A stretch of DNA of 64,000 bases from Alkalicella caledoniensis (GTDB lineage: Bacteria > Bacillota > Proteinivoracia > Proteinivoracales > Proteinivoracaceae), in assembly GCF_014467015.1 (NCBI RefSeq), contig NZ_CP058559.1, positions 2,666,001-2,730,000 on the forward strand, in the 5' to 3' direction. Below the pieces are notes generated by a model. It was not told the DNA's origin. It saw only the letters and a program-made list of their open reading frames with translations, and ran no database searches. Numbering within the stretch: the stretch's first letter is position 1; each line of letters starts with the position of its first letter. Shown here one piece after another: positions 9,668-19,326 of the stretch. Made by a program: the position numbers and the translations under genes.

Positions 9668-10083
9668 ACAGTTGTAGGCAAGGCTTTAGCCTTGAGGCCC
9701 ACGAAATTGACAGCAACCATCTAAACCTTGCCACAGATTAACACTGATTTAATGGGATTTTAAAGATAAAAATATTAAAATATGGCCACAGATCTACATG
9801 ATCTATATGATCTTAAAGGGCAGGGCTAAAATTACGGGCTTAGCCATGGATTTACCTGATTTTTGTAGAATCAATATAGGGGTTGAAGGTAAAAGGCTTA
9901 ATAACTGGCTTACTGGAAAGACTAGTTGTAGGCAAGGCTTTAGCCTTGAGACCCAAGAAATTGCAGCAACCATCTAAACCCTCGCTACGGACTAACACTG
10001 ATTCTTAGAAAAAGATAAAAATATAGAATATGGCCACAGAACTATATGATCTCAAGAATTGTAGAGAAAAGAAATTATAGCAT
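9668..10083. repeat. Repeat array 2 of the ~265-bp family
   Basis: One full unit (9668-9920) and one cut unit (9921-10083). The same ordered landmarks as array 1 are present. The last unit is internally shortened (the CACTGATT and GGCCACAGA blocks remain) and ends with the same 21-bp flank AGAGAAAAGAAATTATAGCAT (10063-10083) that closes array 1. The shared flank indicates that array and flank were duplicated together. Confidence 0.9.
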
Positions 10084-10110
10084 ATGATTAGTTTAAAAAG
10101 TACTAAATTA

Positions 10111-10140
10111 ACAAAAACTACCTTAGGGTAGTTTTTTAGT
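10111..10140. terminator. Terminator-like hairpin upstream of the fab operon
   Basis: Stem AAAAACTACC/GGTAGTTTTT (10113-10122 with 10127-10136) followed by T-run. No gene lies directly upstream; it would insulate the fab promoter from read-through, and works as a hairpin in either direction. Confidence 0.7.
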
Positions 10141-10152
10141 TTGTCCCCCCTC

Positions 10153-10181
10153 TTGCAAATAAAAACACTTTAAATTATAAT
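10153..10181 (+). promoter_or_regulatory. Promoter of the fab-acc operon
   Basis: TTGCAA (10153-10158), 17-bp spacer, consensus TATAAT (10176-10181). Start of transcription is expected at about 10188, inside the palindrome described next. Confidence 0.8.
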
Positions 10182-10198
10182 TATTACCAAGTAATAAT
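10180..10198. promoter_or_regulatory. FapR-like operator at the fab promoter
   Basis: Perfect palindrome ATTATTAC-CAA-GTAATAAT. It fits the Bacillus FapR pattern (ATTAnTACC..GTAnTAAT) at nearly all defined positions and overlaps the -10 box and the predicted start point, a placement that would block initiation. FapR is a malonyl-CoA-responsive repressor of lipid genes. No fapR gene is in the window, so the regulator is inferred. Confidence 0.65.
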
Positions 10199-10238
10199 AT
10201 TAACATGTATTAATAGATATTAGAAGGAGGGTTTAATT

Positions 10239-11219
10239 GTGGGTTATAATGTGAAAATAGCAGGCGTAGGTTATAGTGTGCCTGAAAAGATACTTACAAA
10301 TAAAGATTTAGAAAAAATCGTAGATACATCAGACGAGTGGATTACCCAAAGGACCGGTATTCAAGAAAGAAGAGTAGCTGCAAAGGGGGAACCTACATCG
10401 TTCTTTGCAACCATAGCTGCCCAAAAGGCATTGGAGATGTCGGGAATACAGGCAGAGGAAATCGACTTAATAATCGTAGGTACTGTAACACCTGATATGG
10501 CATTTCCATCCACTGCATGTATTGTTCAGAAAAATATTGGAGCAAAGAAAGCCGCGGCTTTTGATTTAGAGGCTGCCTGTACAGGGTTTATTTATGGCAT
10601 GTCTGTGGCTACGTCTTTTATTGAGAACAATATATATAAAAATGTACTGGTAATTGGTGCAGAAACCCTTTCAACCATTGTTGATTATGAAGATAGAAAC
10701 ACTTGTATTCTTTTTGGAGATGGTGCAGGAGCTGTTGTACTTACTAAATCAGAAGAAAAACAAGTGTTAGCAATAGACCTAGGTGCAGATGGAACAGGGG
10801 GAGACCTGCTATCTAGACCTGCAGGAGGATCTTTAAACCCAATAACTGAAGAGAACATAAAAAATAGGGAACATTTTGTTAAAATGGCAGGTCAAGAGGT
10901 TTTTAAATTTGCAGTAAACATAATGAATGAAACCAGCAAAAAATGTATTGAAAAAGCTGGGTTAACAAATGAGAATATTGACTTTTTTATACCCCATCAG
11001 GCAAATATAAGAATCATTGAATCAGCAGTTAAAAGACTCAAAATATCACCTGAGAAAGTGTACATAAATCTGGATAAATACGGAAACATGTCTGCAGCAT
11101 CCATACCAGTAGCCCTAGGTGAAGCTGTGGAAAAGGGACTTATCAAAAAAGGTGATAATGTCTTAATGGTAGGTTTTGGTGGAGGATTAACATGGGGTGG
11201 AACCCTTATAAAATGGTAG
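10239..11219 (+). CDS. fabH: Beta-ketoacyl-ACP synthase III
   Basis: Starts fatty-acid synthesis by condensing acyl-CoA with malonyl-ACP. The 326-aa protein has the thiolase fold with catalytic Cys in AACTGFIYG (about residue 114), His in FIPHQANIRI (about 250) and Asn in YGNMSAASI (about 280), plus the C-terminal GFGGGLTWG. It uses a GTG start at 10239 behind AAGGAGGG (spacer 7), which is a much better site than any nearby ATG. First gene of a ten-gene operon under the promoter at 10153 and its palindrome. fabK follows after 12 bp. Confidence 0.97.
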   Translation: MGYNVKIAGVGYSVPEKILTNKDLEKIVDTSDEWITQRTGIQERRVAAKGEPTSFFATIAAQKALEMSGIQAEEIDLIIVGTVTPDMAFPSTACIVQKNIGAKKAAAFDLEAACTGFIYGMSVATSFIENNIYKNVLVIGAETLSTIVDYEDRNTCILFGDGAGAVVLTKSEEKQVLAIDLGADGTGGDLLSRPAGGSLNPITEENIKNREHFVKMAGQEVFKFAVNIMNETSKKCIEKAGLTNENIDFFIPHQANIRIIESAVKRLKISPEKVYINLDKYGNMSAASIPVALGEAVEKGLIKKGDNVLMVGFGGGLTWGGTLIKW

Positions 11220-11231
11220 GAGGTTTAAAAT

Positions 11232-12179
11232 ATGATTAAAACTAAAATATGCGATTTGCTAGGAATAGAACACCCTATTATACAAGGTGGAATGGCGTGG
11301 CTAGCTACATATGAATTAGCAGCAGCGGTATCAGAAGCTGGTGGACTTGGTATTATTGGTGCAGGTAATGCACCAGCAGACTGGGTAGCTGACCAGATAG
11401 ATAAGGTTCGCGAAAAGACAGATAAACCATTTGGTGTAAATGTTATGCTTTTATCACCCTTTGCGGAAGAAGTTATAGATGTTGTTATTGAAAAAAAAGT
11501 TACTGTTGTTACTACAGGTGCAGGAAACCCAGGTCCCTATGTTGATAGACTTAAAAAGGCAGGATGTAAGATTATCCCTGTTGTTGCATCAGTAACCCTA
11601 GCTAAAAGGATGGAGAGACTTGGAATAGACGCAGTAATAGCAGAAGGTATGGAAGCCGGTGGTCATATAGGTGACCTTACAACCATGTCCATGACTCCTC
11701 AAATTGTGGATGCAGTAAGTGTTCCTGTTATTGCAGCAGGTGGTATAGCAGACGGAAGAGGCTTTGCCGCTGCATTAGCATTAGGTGCACAAGGAATACA
11801 GATAGGTACTAGATTTGTGTGTGCCACAGAGTGTATAGCCCATGATGAGTATAAGAACATGTTTGTTAGAGCAAAAGATAGGGATACAGTTATTACAGGT
11901 AGAGCAACAGGTCATCCTGTAAGGGCACTTAAAAATAAATTCTCTAGGGATTTTGAAAAACATGAGAAAACAGGGGCTAGTAAAGAAGAATTAGAAATGC
12001 TAGGAGCTGGCAAATACAGAATAGCAGCCATTGAAGGTGACATCGTTGAAGGAACAGTTCTTGCAGGACAAAGTGCAGGTATGATTAAAAAAGTGGAGCC
12101 AGCCAAGGATATAATCGAGGATATAGTAAAGGGTTGTACACAAACCCTTAAGTTCATGGGGAGGGTTTACAGTGAGTAA
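11232..12179 (+). CDS. fabK: Enoyl-ACP reductase II (FMN-dependent)
   Basis: Reduces trans-2-enoyl-ACP with NAD(P)H through FMN, the last step of each elongation round. The 315-aa sequence is a nitronate monooxygenase-like TIM barrel: HPIIQGGMAWLA at the N terminus, EAGGHIGDLTTM (about 140-151, His for catalysis) and the phosphate-binding AAGGIADGRG and GAQGIQIGTRF segments. It serves in place of fabI, which is not in the cluster; FabK enzymes are intrinsically insensitive to triclosan. Its 3' end overlaps fabD by 8 bp. Confidence 0.95.
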   Translation: MIKTKICDLLGIEHPIIQGGMAWLATYELAAAVSEAGGLGIIGAGNAPADWVADQIDKVREKTDKPFGVNVMLLSPFAEEVIDVVIEKKVTVVTTGAGNPGPYVDRLKKAGCKIIPVVASVTLAKRMERLGIDAVIAEGMEAGGHIGDLTTMSMTPQIVDAVSVPVIAAGGIADGRGFAAALALGAQGIQIGTRFVCATECIAHDEYKNMFVRAKDRDTVITGRATGHPVRALKNKFSRDFEKHEKTGASKEELEMLGAGKYRIAAIEGDIVEGTVLAGQSAGMIKKVEPAKDIIEDIVKGCTQTLKFMGRVYSE

Positions 12180-13122
12180 AATCGCCTTTATTTTCCCTGG
12201 CCAAGGTGCACAGTTTGTTGGTATGGGAAAAGATATAATTGAGAACAACGAAACTGCCCTTAAAATTTATGATAAAGCCAATGATATTTTAGGGTATGAC
12301 ATCAAAAATATTATTTTAAATGGCCCTAAAGAACAACTAGACAGTACAGAAAACACCCAACCCGCTATACTAACAATGAGCTACGCATTATTAGAGGTTT
12401 TAAGAAGTGAAGGTATAACACCCCAAGGTGTAGCAGGCTTGAGTTTAGGTGAATACAGTGCACTTTTATCATCCCAAGTAATGGATTTTGAATCTGCCCT
12501 TCCTTTGGTTAGAAAACGTGCAAAATTTATGCAAAGTGCTGTGCCAGTAGGTGTTGGTGGAATGGTTGCTCTAGTGGGGATTAAAAAAGAAGGACTTACT
12601 GAACTTGTAGATAGTATAGAAAGTGGCTACCTAGCTGTTGCTAATTATAACTGCCCTGGACAATATGTTGTTACAGGGGAAAAAGATGCCATAGCAGAGA
12701 CAATGGAAAAGGCTAAGGAGTTTGGTGCTAGAAGAGCAATAAAACTTGATGTAAGTGGACCCTTTCACTCAAAATTACTAACAGAAGCTGGGGAAAATTT
12801 AGGAATAGAGTTAGACAAAATCCAATTACAAGATCCAGCAATTCCAATATATAGTAATGTCACAGCAAAAACCTATGAAAATAAATTAGAAATCAGAGAA
12901 TTATTAGTTAAGCAGGTAAGTAATTCTGTATTATGGCAACAAACCATAGAAAATATGGTGGCTGATGGTTTTACAGGTTTTGTAGAGGTAGGACCACAAA
13001 AAACTTTATCTGCAATGGTAAAAAAGATTAGTAAAGATGTATGGGTTAAAAATATTGAAGATAACGAAAGTCTTATGACTTTTATTAAAGAATTTAAGGA
13101 GGGAGTTCATGAAACTAAATAG
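12172..13122 (+). CDS. fabD: Malonyl-CoA:ACP transacylase
   Basis: Transfers malonyl from CoA to ACP. The 316-aa protein shows IFPGQGAQFVGMGK at the N terminus, the nucleophile elbow GLSLGEYSAL (Ser about 92), the substrate Arg in VRKRAKFMQ (about 117) and the catalytic His in SGPFHSKLL (about 200). It starts with GTG at 12172, inside the end of fabK (8-bp overlap), and its own end overlaps fabG by 14 bp, so three genes are translationally linked. The acyl carrier protein it loads is not encoded here. Confidence 0.96.
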   Translation: MSKIAFIFPGQGAQFVGMGKDIIENNETALKIYDKANDILGYDIKNIILNGPKEQLDSTENTQPAILTMSYALLEVLRSEGITPQGVAGLSLGEYSALLSSQVMDFESALPLVRKRAKFMQSAVPVGVGGMVALVGIKKEGLTELVDSIESGYLAVANYNCPGQYVVTGEKDAIAETMEKAKEFGARRAIKLDVSGPFHSKLLTEAGENLGIELDKIQLQDPAIPIYSNVTAKTYENKLEIRELLVKQVSNSVLWQQTIENMVADGFTGFVEVGPQKTLSAMVKKISKDVWVKNIEDNESLMTFIKEFKEGVHETK

Positions 13123-13852
13123 TAAGGTAGCTGTAGTTACAGGAGCCTCTAGGGGAATTGGCAAGGCAATTGCACTTAAGTTAGCTAAAGAAGGTGCAAA
13201 AGTTGTTGTTAATTACAACTCCAGTGAAGAGGAAGCCAACAAAGTTGTTGAAGAAATAGTAGCCTTAGGTAGCGAAGGAATTTCTATTAAAGCAGATATT
13301 TCAAACTTTCAGGATAGTCAAAGGCTTATAGATGAGGCAGTAAATGCCTTCGGCACCATAGATATACTAGTAAACAACGCGGGGATTACAAAGGACAATT
13401 TACTACTTAGAATGTCAGAAGAAGAGTTCGACAAAGTTATAGATGTAAACTTAAAAGGTTACTTCAACTGTACAAAAGCTGTATCAAGACTTATGTTAAA
13501 GAAAAAAGCGGGTAAGATAATTAATATTACTTCAGTTATAGGTATAACAGGAAATAGTGGCCAGTCAAACTATGCTGCTGCTAAAGCAGGAGTAATCGGT
13601 TTTACTAAGTCACTGGCTAAAGAGCTTGGTAGTAAAGGGATCAATGTAAATGCTGTGGCTCCAGGCTTTATTCAAACTGATATGACAGATAAGCTACCTG
13701 ACAATGTAAAAGAAAATATAGGTCAAAATATACCCCTAAAAGCCCTGGGTTTACCTGAGGATGTAGCAAATTTAGTAAGTTTTCTAGCTGGGGAAGAAAG
13801 TAAATACATCACTGGACAAACCATTGCAGTTGATGGTGGTCTAGCACTATAG
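13109..13852 (+). CDS. fabG: 3-oxoacyl-ACP reductase
   Basis: NADPH-dependent short-chain dehydrogenase that reduces beta-ketoacyl-ACP. The 247-aa length is typical. Visible motifs are the Rossmann TGASRGIGKA (about 12-21), NNAG (about 89), the catalytic Ser in ITSVIG (about 141) and YAAAKAG (Tyr/Lys about 154/158). It begins within fabD (14-bp overlap) behind AAGGAGGG. In many Firmicutes acpP lies between fabG and fabF; here fabF follows after only 21 bp and acpP is absent. Confidence 0.96.
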   Translation: MKLNSKVAVVTGASRGIGKAIALKLAKEGAKVVVNYNSSEEEANKVVEEIVALGSEGISIKADISNFQDSQRLIDEAVNAFGTIDILVNNAGITKDNLLLRMSEEEFDKVIDVNLKGYFNCTKAVSRLMLKKKAGKIINITSVIGITGNSGQSNYAAAKAGVIGFTKSLAKELGSKGINVNAVAPGFIQTDMTDKLPDNVKENIGQNIPLKALGLPEDVANLVSFLAGEESKYITGQTIAVDGGLAL

Positions 13853-13873
13853 TTTTAAGGGAGGCAAAATATA

Positions 13874-15115
13874 ATGAAAAATAGAGTTGTGGTAACTGGT
13901 TTAGGTACAATTACACCTGTTGGTAATACTTTAGAGGATTTTTGGAATAATTTATTAAAAGGGATAAGTGGAGTAGATTATATTACTTACTTCGATACCA
14001 CAGATTTTCCCACAAAGATTGCAGCTCAAGTTAAAGACTTTGATATAGAAAAGTACATGGACAAAAAAGAAGCAAAAAGAACAGATAAATTTGTTCAGTA
14101 TGGAGTAGGTGCAGCAGTTGAAGCATGGAGACAAGCAGAATTTCAAGAGGGTACTTACAACCCTGAAAGAGTAGGAGTTCTAGTGGGCTCAGGTATAGGT
14201 GGTATTGAGACCTTAGAGGAACAACATAAAGTATTTTTAAATAAAGGTGTTAGAAGAGTAAGCCCATTTTTTGTGCCCATGATGATTTCAAACATGGCAG
14301 CTGGACAAATATCCATATCCTTAGGCGCTAAGGGCCCAGTTTCATCTGTTGTAACAGCTTGTGCCACAGGTACAAACGCCATAGGTGATGCATTTAAAAC
14401 CATCCAGAGGGGCGATGCGGATGTTATGGTAGCAGGAGGTGCAGAGGCTTCAATTACACCAATGGGTCTTGGTGGTTTTTGTTCTGCTAGAGCTGTATCC
14501 ACAAACAATGATAACCCAAAGGGAGCAAGCAGACCTTTTGAAAAAAATAGAGATGGGTTTGTAATGGGTGAAGGGGCAGGAATAGTAATACTTGAATCCT
14601 TAGAGCATGCTCAAAAACGTGGTGCTAAAATTTTAGCCGAGGTCGTGGGTTATGGTGTTGCATCAGATGCATTCCACGTTGTACAGCCAGCACCGGGTGG
14701 TGAAGGTGGAGCTAGAGCTATGCAGCTGGCAATTAACGACGCTGGTATAAGTCCAAATGAAGTGGATTATATAAATGCCCATGGAACAAGCACTGACTTT
14801 AATGACCGTTTGGAAACAGAAGCTATTAAATCCATATTTGGTGACCATGCAAATAAGCTTAACATTAGCTCTACCAAGTCAATGACTGGTCATTTACTTG
14901 GAGCCGCAGGCGGTATAGAGCTTATAGCTTGCGTGATGTCAACTATGGAAAACAAGATTCACCCGACCATCAACTATGACACGCCAGACCCAGATTGTGA
15001 CTTAAACTATACACCTAACAAGATGGTGGAAAGAGAAGTGAATTACGCCATGTCTAACTCTTTAGGTTTTGGTGGACACAACGCTACTTTGGTGGTGAAA
15101 AAATGGAGAGATTAG
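13874..15115 (+). CDS. fabF: Beta-ketoacyl-ACP synthase II
   Basis: Elongating condensing enzyme of type II fatty-acid synthesis. 413 aa, with the catalytic Cys in [11 protein letters not shown] (about residue 164), the His pair in [12 protein letters not shown] (about 304) and [15 protein letters not shown] (about 341), and a closing [12 protein letters not shown]. The ATG follows AAGGGAGG. Its end overlaps fabZ by 13 bp. As the only elongating synthase in the cluster it is probably the main KAS of the cell and is the target of cerulenin-type inhibitors. Confidence 0.97.
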   Translation: MKNRVVVTGLGTITPVGNTLEDFWNNLLKGISGVDYITYFDTTDFPTKIAAQVKDFDIEKYMDKKEAKRTDKFVQYGVGAAVEAWRQAEFQEGTYNPERVGVLVGSGIGGIETLEEQHKVFLNKGVRRVSPFFVPMMISNMAAGQISISLGAKGPVSSVVTACATGTNAIGDAFKTIQRGDADVMVAGGAEASITPMGLGGFCSARAVSTNNDNPKGASRPFEKNRDGFVMGEGAGIVILESLEHAQKRGAKILAEVVGYGVASDAFHVVQPAPGGEGGARAMQLAINDAGISPNEVDYINAHGTSTDFNDRLETEAIKSIFGDHANKLNISSTKSMTGHLLGAAGGIELIACVMSTMENKIHPTINYDTPDPDCDLNYTPNKMVEREVNYAMSNSLGFGGHNATLVVKKWRD

Positions 15116-15552
15116 AAAATCTTAACATAGAAGATATAAAAAAAATAATACCCCATCGTTATCCTTTTTTATTGGTGGATAAAATAGAAGAGGTAGAGAT
15201 AGGGAAAAGGGCAGTGGGTTATAAAAATGTCACCGCAAACGAAGAGTATTTCAACGGGCATTTTCCCGATTATCCTGTAATGCCTGGGGTATTGATGGTA
15301 GAAGCAATGGCACAAGTGGGTGCAGTTGCTATCCTCTCAAAGCAAGAGAATAAAAACAAACTAGCTTTTTTTGCTGGAATTGATAAAGTAAGATTCAAAA
15401 AGCAGGTTATTCCAGGAGATGTGTTGAAACTAGAAGTGGAGATAATTTCTCAACGTGGACCAATAGGTAAAGGTCAAGGAACAGTAACTGTAGACGGCAA
15501 AGTGGCAGTTACAGCGGAATTAATGTTTGCCATCGCCGATAAACAGGCATAA
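15103..15552 (+). CDS. fabZ: 3-hydroxyacyl-ACP dehydratase
   Basis: Hot-dog-fold dehydratase that converts 3-hydroxyacyl-ACP to trans-2-enoyl-ACP. The 149-aa sequence has [14 protein letters not shown] near the N terminus, the catalytic [20 protein letters not shown] (His about 52, Glu about 66) and [17 protein letters not shown]. The start ATG overlaps the last codons of fabF. accB follows after 12 bp with its own AAGGAGGG site, joining the fab and acc halves in one transcript. Confidence 0.96.
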   Translation: MERLENLNIEDIKKIIPHRYPFLLVDKIEEVEIGKRAVGYKNVTANEEYFNGHFPDYPVMPGVLMVEAMAQVGAVAILSKQENKNKLAFFAGIDKVRFKKQVIPGDVLKLEVEIISQRGPIGKGQGTVTVDGKVAVTAELMFAIADKQA

Positions 15553-15564
15553 GGAGGGACAAAA

Positions 15565-16044
15565 ATGAAGTCAGAAGAGATTTTAAAAATAATAGAAGCA
15601 CTAGGTAAAACTGACCTTACTGAGTTTTCCCTGGAGCAAAAGGATTTTGTCTTAAAAATGGGTAAAGGAACTACACAAGTAATTAGAGAAGCAGAGATAG
15701 TGAGGCAAGCCCCTACTACAATAGAGTCAGTTGCTAGCCAACCTGTACCAGCTGAGCCTCAGAAAGTGGAGATCTTGGCAAAAGCCGAGGAAAGTCAAGA
15801 TAATTTAATCAAGGTGACCTCACCTATGGTTGGAACCTACTATCAATCTCCCTCACCAGAAGCACCAGCTTTTGTTAAGGTAGGAGACAGTATTGAAAAA
15901 GGTGACGTCCTTTGCATAATAGAGGCTATGAAATTAATGAATGAGATAGAAGCTAGTGAAAAGGGTAAAATTGTTAAGGTTCTAGTAGAAAATGGTGAAT
16001 TGGTGGAGTATGGTCAAACCCTTTTCCTTATTGAACCATTTTAA
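15565..16044 (+). CDS. accB: Biotin carboxyl carrier protein of acetyl-CoA carboxylase
   Basis: Carries the biotin that shuttles CO2 between AccC and AccD/AccA. The 159-aa protein has an N-terminal acidic helix region, a flexible Ala/Pro/Glu-rich linker (about 45-85), and a C-terminal biotinyl domain beginning [15 protein letters not shown], with the biotinylated Lys in [10 protein letters not shown] (about 125) and the usual 'thumb' sequence before it. Strong ribosome site AAGGAGGG at 15551. accC follows after 11 bp. Confidence 0.97.
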   Translation: MKSEEILKIIEALGKTDLTEFSLEQKDFVLKMGKGTTQVIREAEIVRQAPTTIESVASQPVPAEPQKVEILAKAEESQDNLIKVTSPMVGTYYQSPSPEAPAFVKVGDSIEKGDVLCIIEAMKLMNEIEASEKGKIVKVLVENGELVEYGQTLFLIEPF

Positions 16045-16055
16045 GGGGGATTCCC

Positions 16056-17396
16056 ATGTTCAAAAAAATACTAATCGCAAATAGGGGAGAAATCGCAGTA
16101 AGAATCATAAGGGCATGCAGGGAACTAGGTATTCAAACCGTTGCTGTTTACAGCATGCCTGATAAAGATTCCTTGCATGTTGAACTGGCAGATGAGGCCA
16201 TCTGTATAGGACCTGCAAACCCTAAGGAAAGTTACTTAAACATGCAAAACCTAATAACTGCGGCTAAAGCTACAATGGCCGACGGCATTCACCCAGGATA
16301 TGGATTCCTTGCAGAAAACCCAACCTTCGCTGAACTTTGTGATCAATGTAATATCGAATTTATAGGGCCAAAAGCCTTTGCCATTGAACAAATGGGGCAA
16401 AAGGCAGTGGCACGGGAAAAGATGATTGAAGCAGGTGTTCCTGTTGTACCAGGAAGTGAAGGCTTGGTTCAAGATGTGGAAGAAGGAGCTCGCTTGGCTG
16501 AAGAAATAGGATACCCTGTGCTTATTAAAGCTACAGCTGGTGGTGGAGGAAAAGGTATGCGCCTCGCAAAAACAGCCCATGAATTCAAAAAATCCATGGA
16601 AATGGCACAACAAGAAGCCCTAAACGCATTTGGAAATGGTGGAGTATATATTGAAAGATTCATAGAAAGACCCCGCCACATTGAAGTTCAGATCCTTGCT
16701 GATAAGTATGGAAACGTTGTTCACCTTGGTGAAAGAGAGTGCTCAATTCAAAGGCGACATCAAAAACTTATAGAAGAAGCACCGTCCTCAGTTATAACTG
16801 AAGAACTGAGGAACAAGATGGGTGAAACAGCTGTAAAGGCCGCAAAAGCTGTTGACTATAGTAGTGTTGGTACTATAGAATTTTTACTTGACAGCAATAA
16901 TAACTTTTACTTTATGGAAATGAATACTAGGATTCAGGTTGAACACCCTGTCACTGAGATGATTACCGGTGTGGACTTAATAGCAGAACAGATTAAGGTG
17001 GCTGCAGGTCTACCATTAGAATTTAAGCAAGAAGATATTCAGTTTAATGGTTGGTCCATTGAATGCAGGGTAAATGCTGAGGATGTAAATAAAAACTTCA
17101 TGCCAACACCAGGTAAGGTATCGAGATGGGTTACCCCAGGAGGCAACGGAGTTAGAATAGATAGCTCAGTTTATCAGGGCTATACCATACTGCCATTTTA
17201 TGACTCTATGGTAGGTAAGCTAATAGTTTGGGCACCCAGTAGAATTTTAGCCATTAAAAAGATGGAAAGGGCCCTGAAGGAATTTACTGTTGAGGGAATT
17301 TCAACAACTATCCCATTGGCGTTAAAAATCCTTAACCATCCTAAATTTATAGAAGGCGATTACTCCACTAAATTCTTAGAGGAAGAGCTTCTGTAA
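16056..17396 (+). CDS. accC: Biotin carboxylase subunit of acetyl-CoA carboxylase
   Basis: ATP-grasp enzyme that carboxylates the biotin on AccB. 446 aa, standard length. Motifs: N-terminal [20 protein letters not shown], glycine-rich ATP loop [12 protein letters not shown] (about 158-169), [17 protein letters not shown], and [16 protein letters not shown] (about 287-302), holding metal- and bicarbonate-site residues. The ATG follows AAGGGGG. Downstream accD begins 19 bp later with a GTG start. Confidence 0.97.
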   Translation: MFKKILIANRGEIAVRIIRACRELGIQTVAVYSMPDKDSLHVELADEAICIGPANPKESYLNMQNLITAAKATMADGIHPGYGFLAENPTFAELCDQCNIEFIGPKAFAIEQMGQKAVAREKMIEAGVPVVPGSEGLVQDVEEGARLAEEIGYPVLIKATAGGGGKGMRLAKTAHEFKKSMEMAQQEALNAFGNGGVYIERFIERPRHIEVQILADKYGNVVHLGERECSIQRRHQKLIEEAPSSVITEELRNKMGETAVKAAKAVDYSSVGTIEFLLDSNNNFYFMEMNTRIQVEHPVTEMITGVDLIAEQIKVAAGLPLEFKQEDIQFNGWSIECRVNAEDVNKNFMPTPGKVSRWVTPGGNGVRIDSSVYQGYTILPFYDSMVGKLIVWAPSRILAIKKMERALKEFTVEGISTTIPLALKILNHPKFIEGDYSTKFLEEELL

Positions 17397-17415
17397 AGCT
17401 TAAGGGGGAAGAAAA

Positions 17416-18279
17416 GTGTTATTCAAAAAAACAAAATACATCTCTTTAGATAGAACCAAGCATGGTGGGCAAGCAAACGATGTACCTAAGGGTATAGTAA
17501 AAAAATGCCCCCAGTGTCAACAGGTTCTGTTTCAGAGGGACTTAAAAAACAATCTAAACATATGTAACAAATGTGACCACCATATGACCCTTTCCGCTAA
17601 GGAAAGGGTAGAAGTCATTATTGATTTTGGTACTTTTGAAGAGTGGGACGGGGATATGGAGAGTACAGACCCCCTTGAATTTCCTGAATACAAAGAAAAA
17701 CTTGCTAAGGGACAAAAAATTACAGGCATGAAAGATGGAATAATTACAGGGTGTGGATTTATAAATGGCTCTAAGGCTGCCATTGCTGTATTTGAACCTG
17801 GATTTATGGGTGGGAGTATGGGTTCTGTGGTAGGTGAAAAAATAACCCGGGCCATGGAAAGGGCCATAAACTTAAAAGTACCTATGATAACCTTTAGCGC
17901 ATCAGGTGGAGCTAGAATGCAGGAAAGCTTGATGTCCTTATTCCAAATGGCTAAAACATCTGCAGCAGTTGAAAAGATGAATAACGAGGGTATATTATAT
18001 ATATCAGTACTAACAGACCCAACAACAGGGGGAGTTACTGCAAGTTTTGCATCCATAGGAGATATAATAATAGCTGAACCTAAAGCCCTTATAGGTTTCG
18101 CTGGCCCTAGGGTTATCGAGCAAACAATAAGACAAAAGCTTCCTGAAGGGTTCCAAAGGGCAGAGTTTCTCCTAGAAAAGGGATTTATAGACAAAGTAAT
18201 TCACAGAAAAGATCTCAAAGAAACCTTAGGTAACATTATTTGCCTCCATTCACTTAAGGGGGTTGGTAAGAAATGGTAG
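17416..18279 (+). CDS. accD: Acetyl-CoA carboxylase carboxyltransferase subunit beta
   Basis: One half of the carboxyltransferase that moves CO2 from carboxybiotin to acetyl-CoA. 287 aa. An N-terminal four-Cys zinc ribbon is visible: CPQC (about 32-35) and CNKC (about 51-54). The crotonase-like domain has ITFSASGGARMQESLMSLFQ (split over about 155-175) and TDPTTGGVTASFA. A GTG start at 17416 follows AAGGGGGAA at the correct distance. It overlaps accA by 7 bp, matching the equal amounts needed for the alpha2beta2 enzyme. Confidence 0.96.
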   Translation: MLFKKTKYISLDRTKHGGQANDVPKGIVKKCPQCQQVLFQRDLKNNLNICNKCDHHMTLSAKERVEVIIDFGTFEEWDGDMESTDPLEFPEYKEKLAKGQKITGMKDGIITGCGFINGSKAAIAVFEPGFMGGSMGSVVGEKITRAMERAINLKVPMITFSASGGARMQESLMSLFQMAKTSAAVEKMNNEGILYISVLTDPTTGGVTASFASIGDIIIAEPKALIGFAGPRVIEQTIRQKLPEGFQRAEFLLEKGFIDKVIHRKDLKETLGNIICLHSLKGVGKKW

Positions 18280-19220
18280 ATAATTTAGAGAGACAATTAT
18301 TAGAACTTGAAAAAAGGATTAAAGACCTAAAGGATTTTGCACTTGTACAAAATATTGATCTAAATCAAGAAATTGAGCTATTGGATAAAAAAGCTATTTC
18401 CATTAAGCAGGAGATATATAGCAACTTATCCCCTTGGCAAAAGGTACAAATAGCAAGACATAATAAACGTCCCACAACCTTACAATACATCGACCTTATT
18501 TTTGAGGACTTTATCGAGCTACATGGAGACAGACAATTTAGAGACGATCCATCCATAGTTGGGGGGATTGCCCGAATTGGTGACACTCCCATAACCATAA
18601 TTGGTCACCAAAAAGGAAAGGATACCAATGAGAATATTAAGCGTAATTTTGGTATGCCTTATCCCGAAGGCTACAGAAAAGCTTTAAGACTTATGGAACA
18701 GGCTGAAAAATTTGGAAGACCTATTGTTACATTTATAGACACACCTGGTGCATATCCAGGTATCGGAGCTGAAGAGAGGGGGCAAGGTGAAGCCATTGCT
18801 AAAAACCTAATGCGTATGTCTCACCTTAAAGTTCCCATAATTTGTATTGTTACAGGTGAAGGTGGAAGTGGTGGAGCACTGGCTTTAGGTGTAGGCGATG
18901 CCATGCTGATGTTAGCTAACTCAGTTTACTCAGTTATTTCACCTGAAGGATGTGCCGCTATCTTATGGAAGGATGCTTCAAGGGCACAAGATGCAGCTGA
19001 GGCCTTAAAGCTTACCGCTGATCACTTGTATGAACAAAAAATAGCCGATGAAATAATTCCAGAGCCCCAAGGTGGGGCACACAAAGATTTAAACAAGACA
19101 GCAGAAGCCATAAAAGAAGCTATAGAAAGACATCTGGACCTACTATCAGGCTTCAACAAGGAAGACCTTATAAAAAGGCGTTATCAGAAGTTAAGAAGAA
19201 TAGGGGAATATACAGAATAA
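18273..19220 (+). CDS. accA: Acetyl-CoA carboxylase carboxyltransferase subunit alpha
   Basis: Partner of AccD in the carboxyltransferase. 315 aa: an N-terminal helical coiled region (about 1-50), then the crotonase-like core with FIDTPGAYPGIGAEERGQGE (about 150-170), VTGEGGSGGALALGVGD and SVISPEGCAAILWKD. The start lies inside accD (7-bp overlap). It is the last gene of the fab-acc operon; a perfect terminator begins at its stop codon. Confidence 0.97.
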   Translation: MVDNLERQLLELEKRIKDLKDFALVQNIDLNQEIELLDKKAISIKQEIYSNLSPWQKVQIARHNKRPTTLQYIDLIFEDFIELHGDRQFRDDPSIVGGIARIGDTPITIIGHQKGKDTNENIKRNFGMPYPEGYRKALRLMEQAEKFGRPIVTFIDTPGAYPGIGAEERGQGEAIAKNLMRMSHLKVPIICIVTGEGGSGGALALGVGDAMLMLANSVYSVISPEGCAAILWKDASRAQDAAEALKLTADHLYEQKIADEIIPEPQGGAHKDLNKTAEAIKEAIERHLDLLSGFNKEDLIKRRYQKLRRIGEYTE

Positions 19221-19250
19221 AACCGCGAAATTTTTCGCGGTTTATTTTTT
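19219..19250 (+). terminator. Terminator after accA
   Basis: 11-bp stem AAACCGCGAAA/TTTCGCGGTTT (19220-19230 with 19233-19243) with a T-rich tail. Confidence 0.93.
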
Positions 19251-19326
19251 TTGATACCTACAACCTTCCTCACACTATCTCTCACTAAAAAGCACACACT
19301 ATATAAAAACTTAGTAATAAGAGCAG

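Noticed and set aside
8168-10083. CRISPR array
   Set aside because: Repeat period is about 265 bp with no unique spacers between short repeats, and no cas genes are near.
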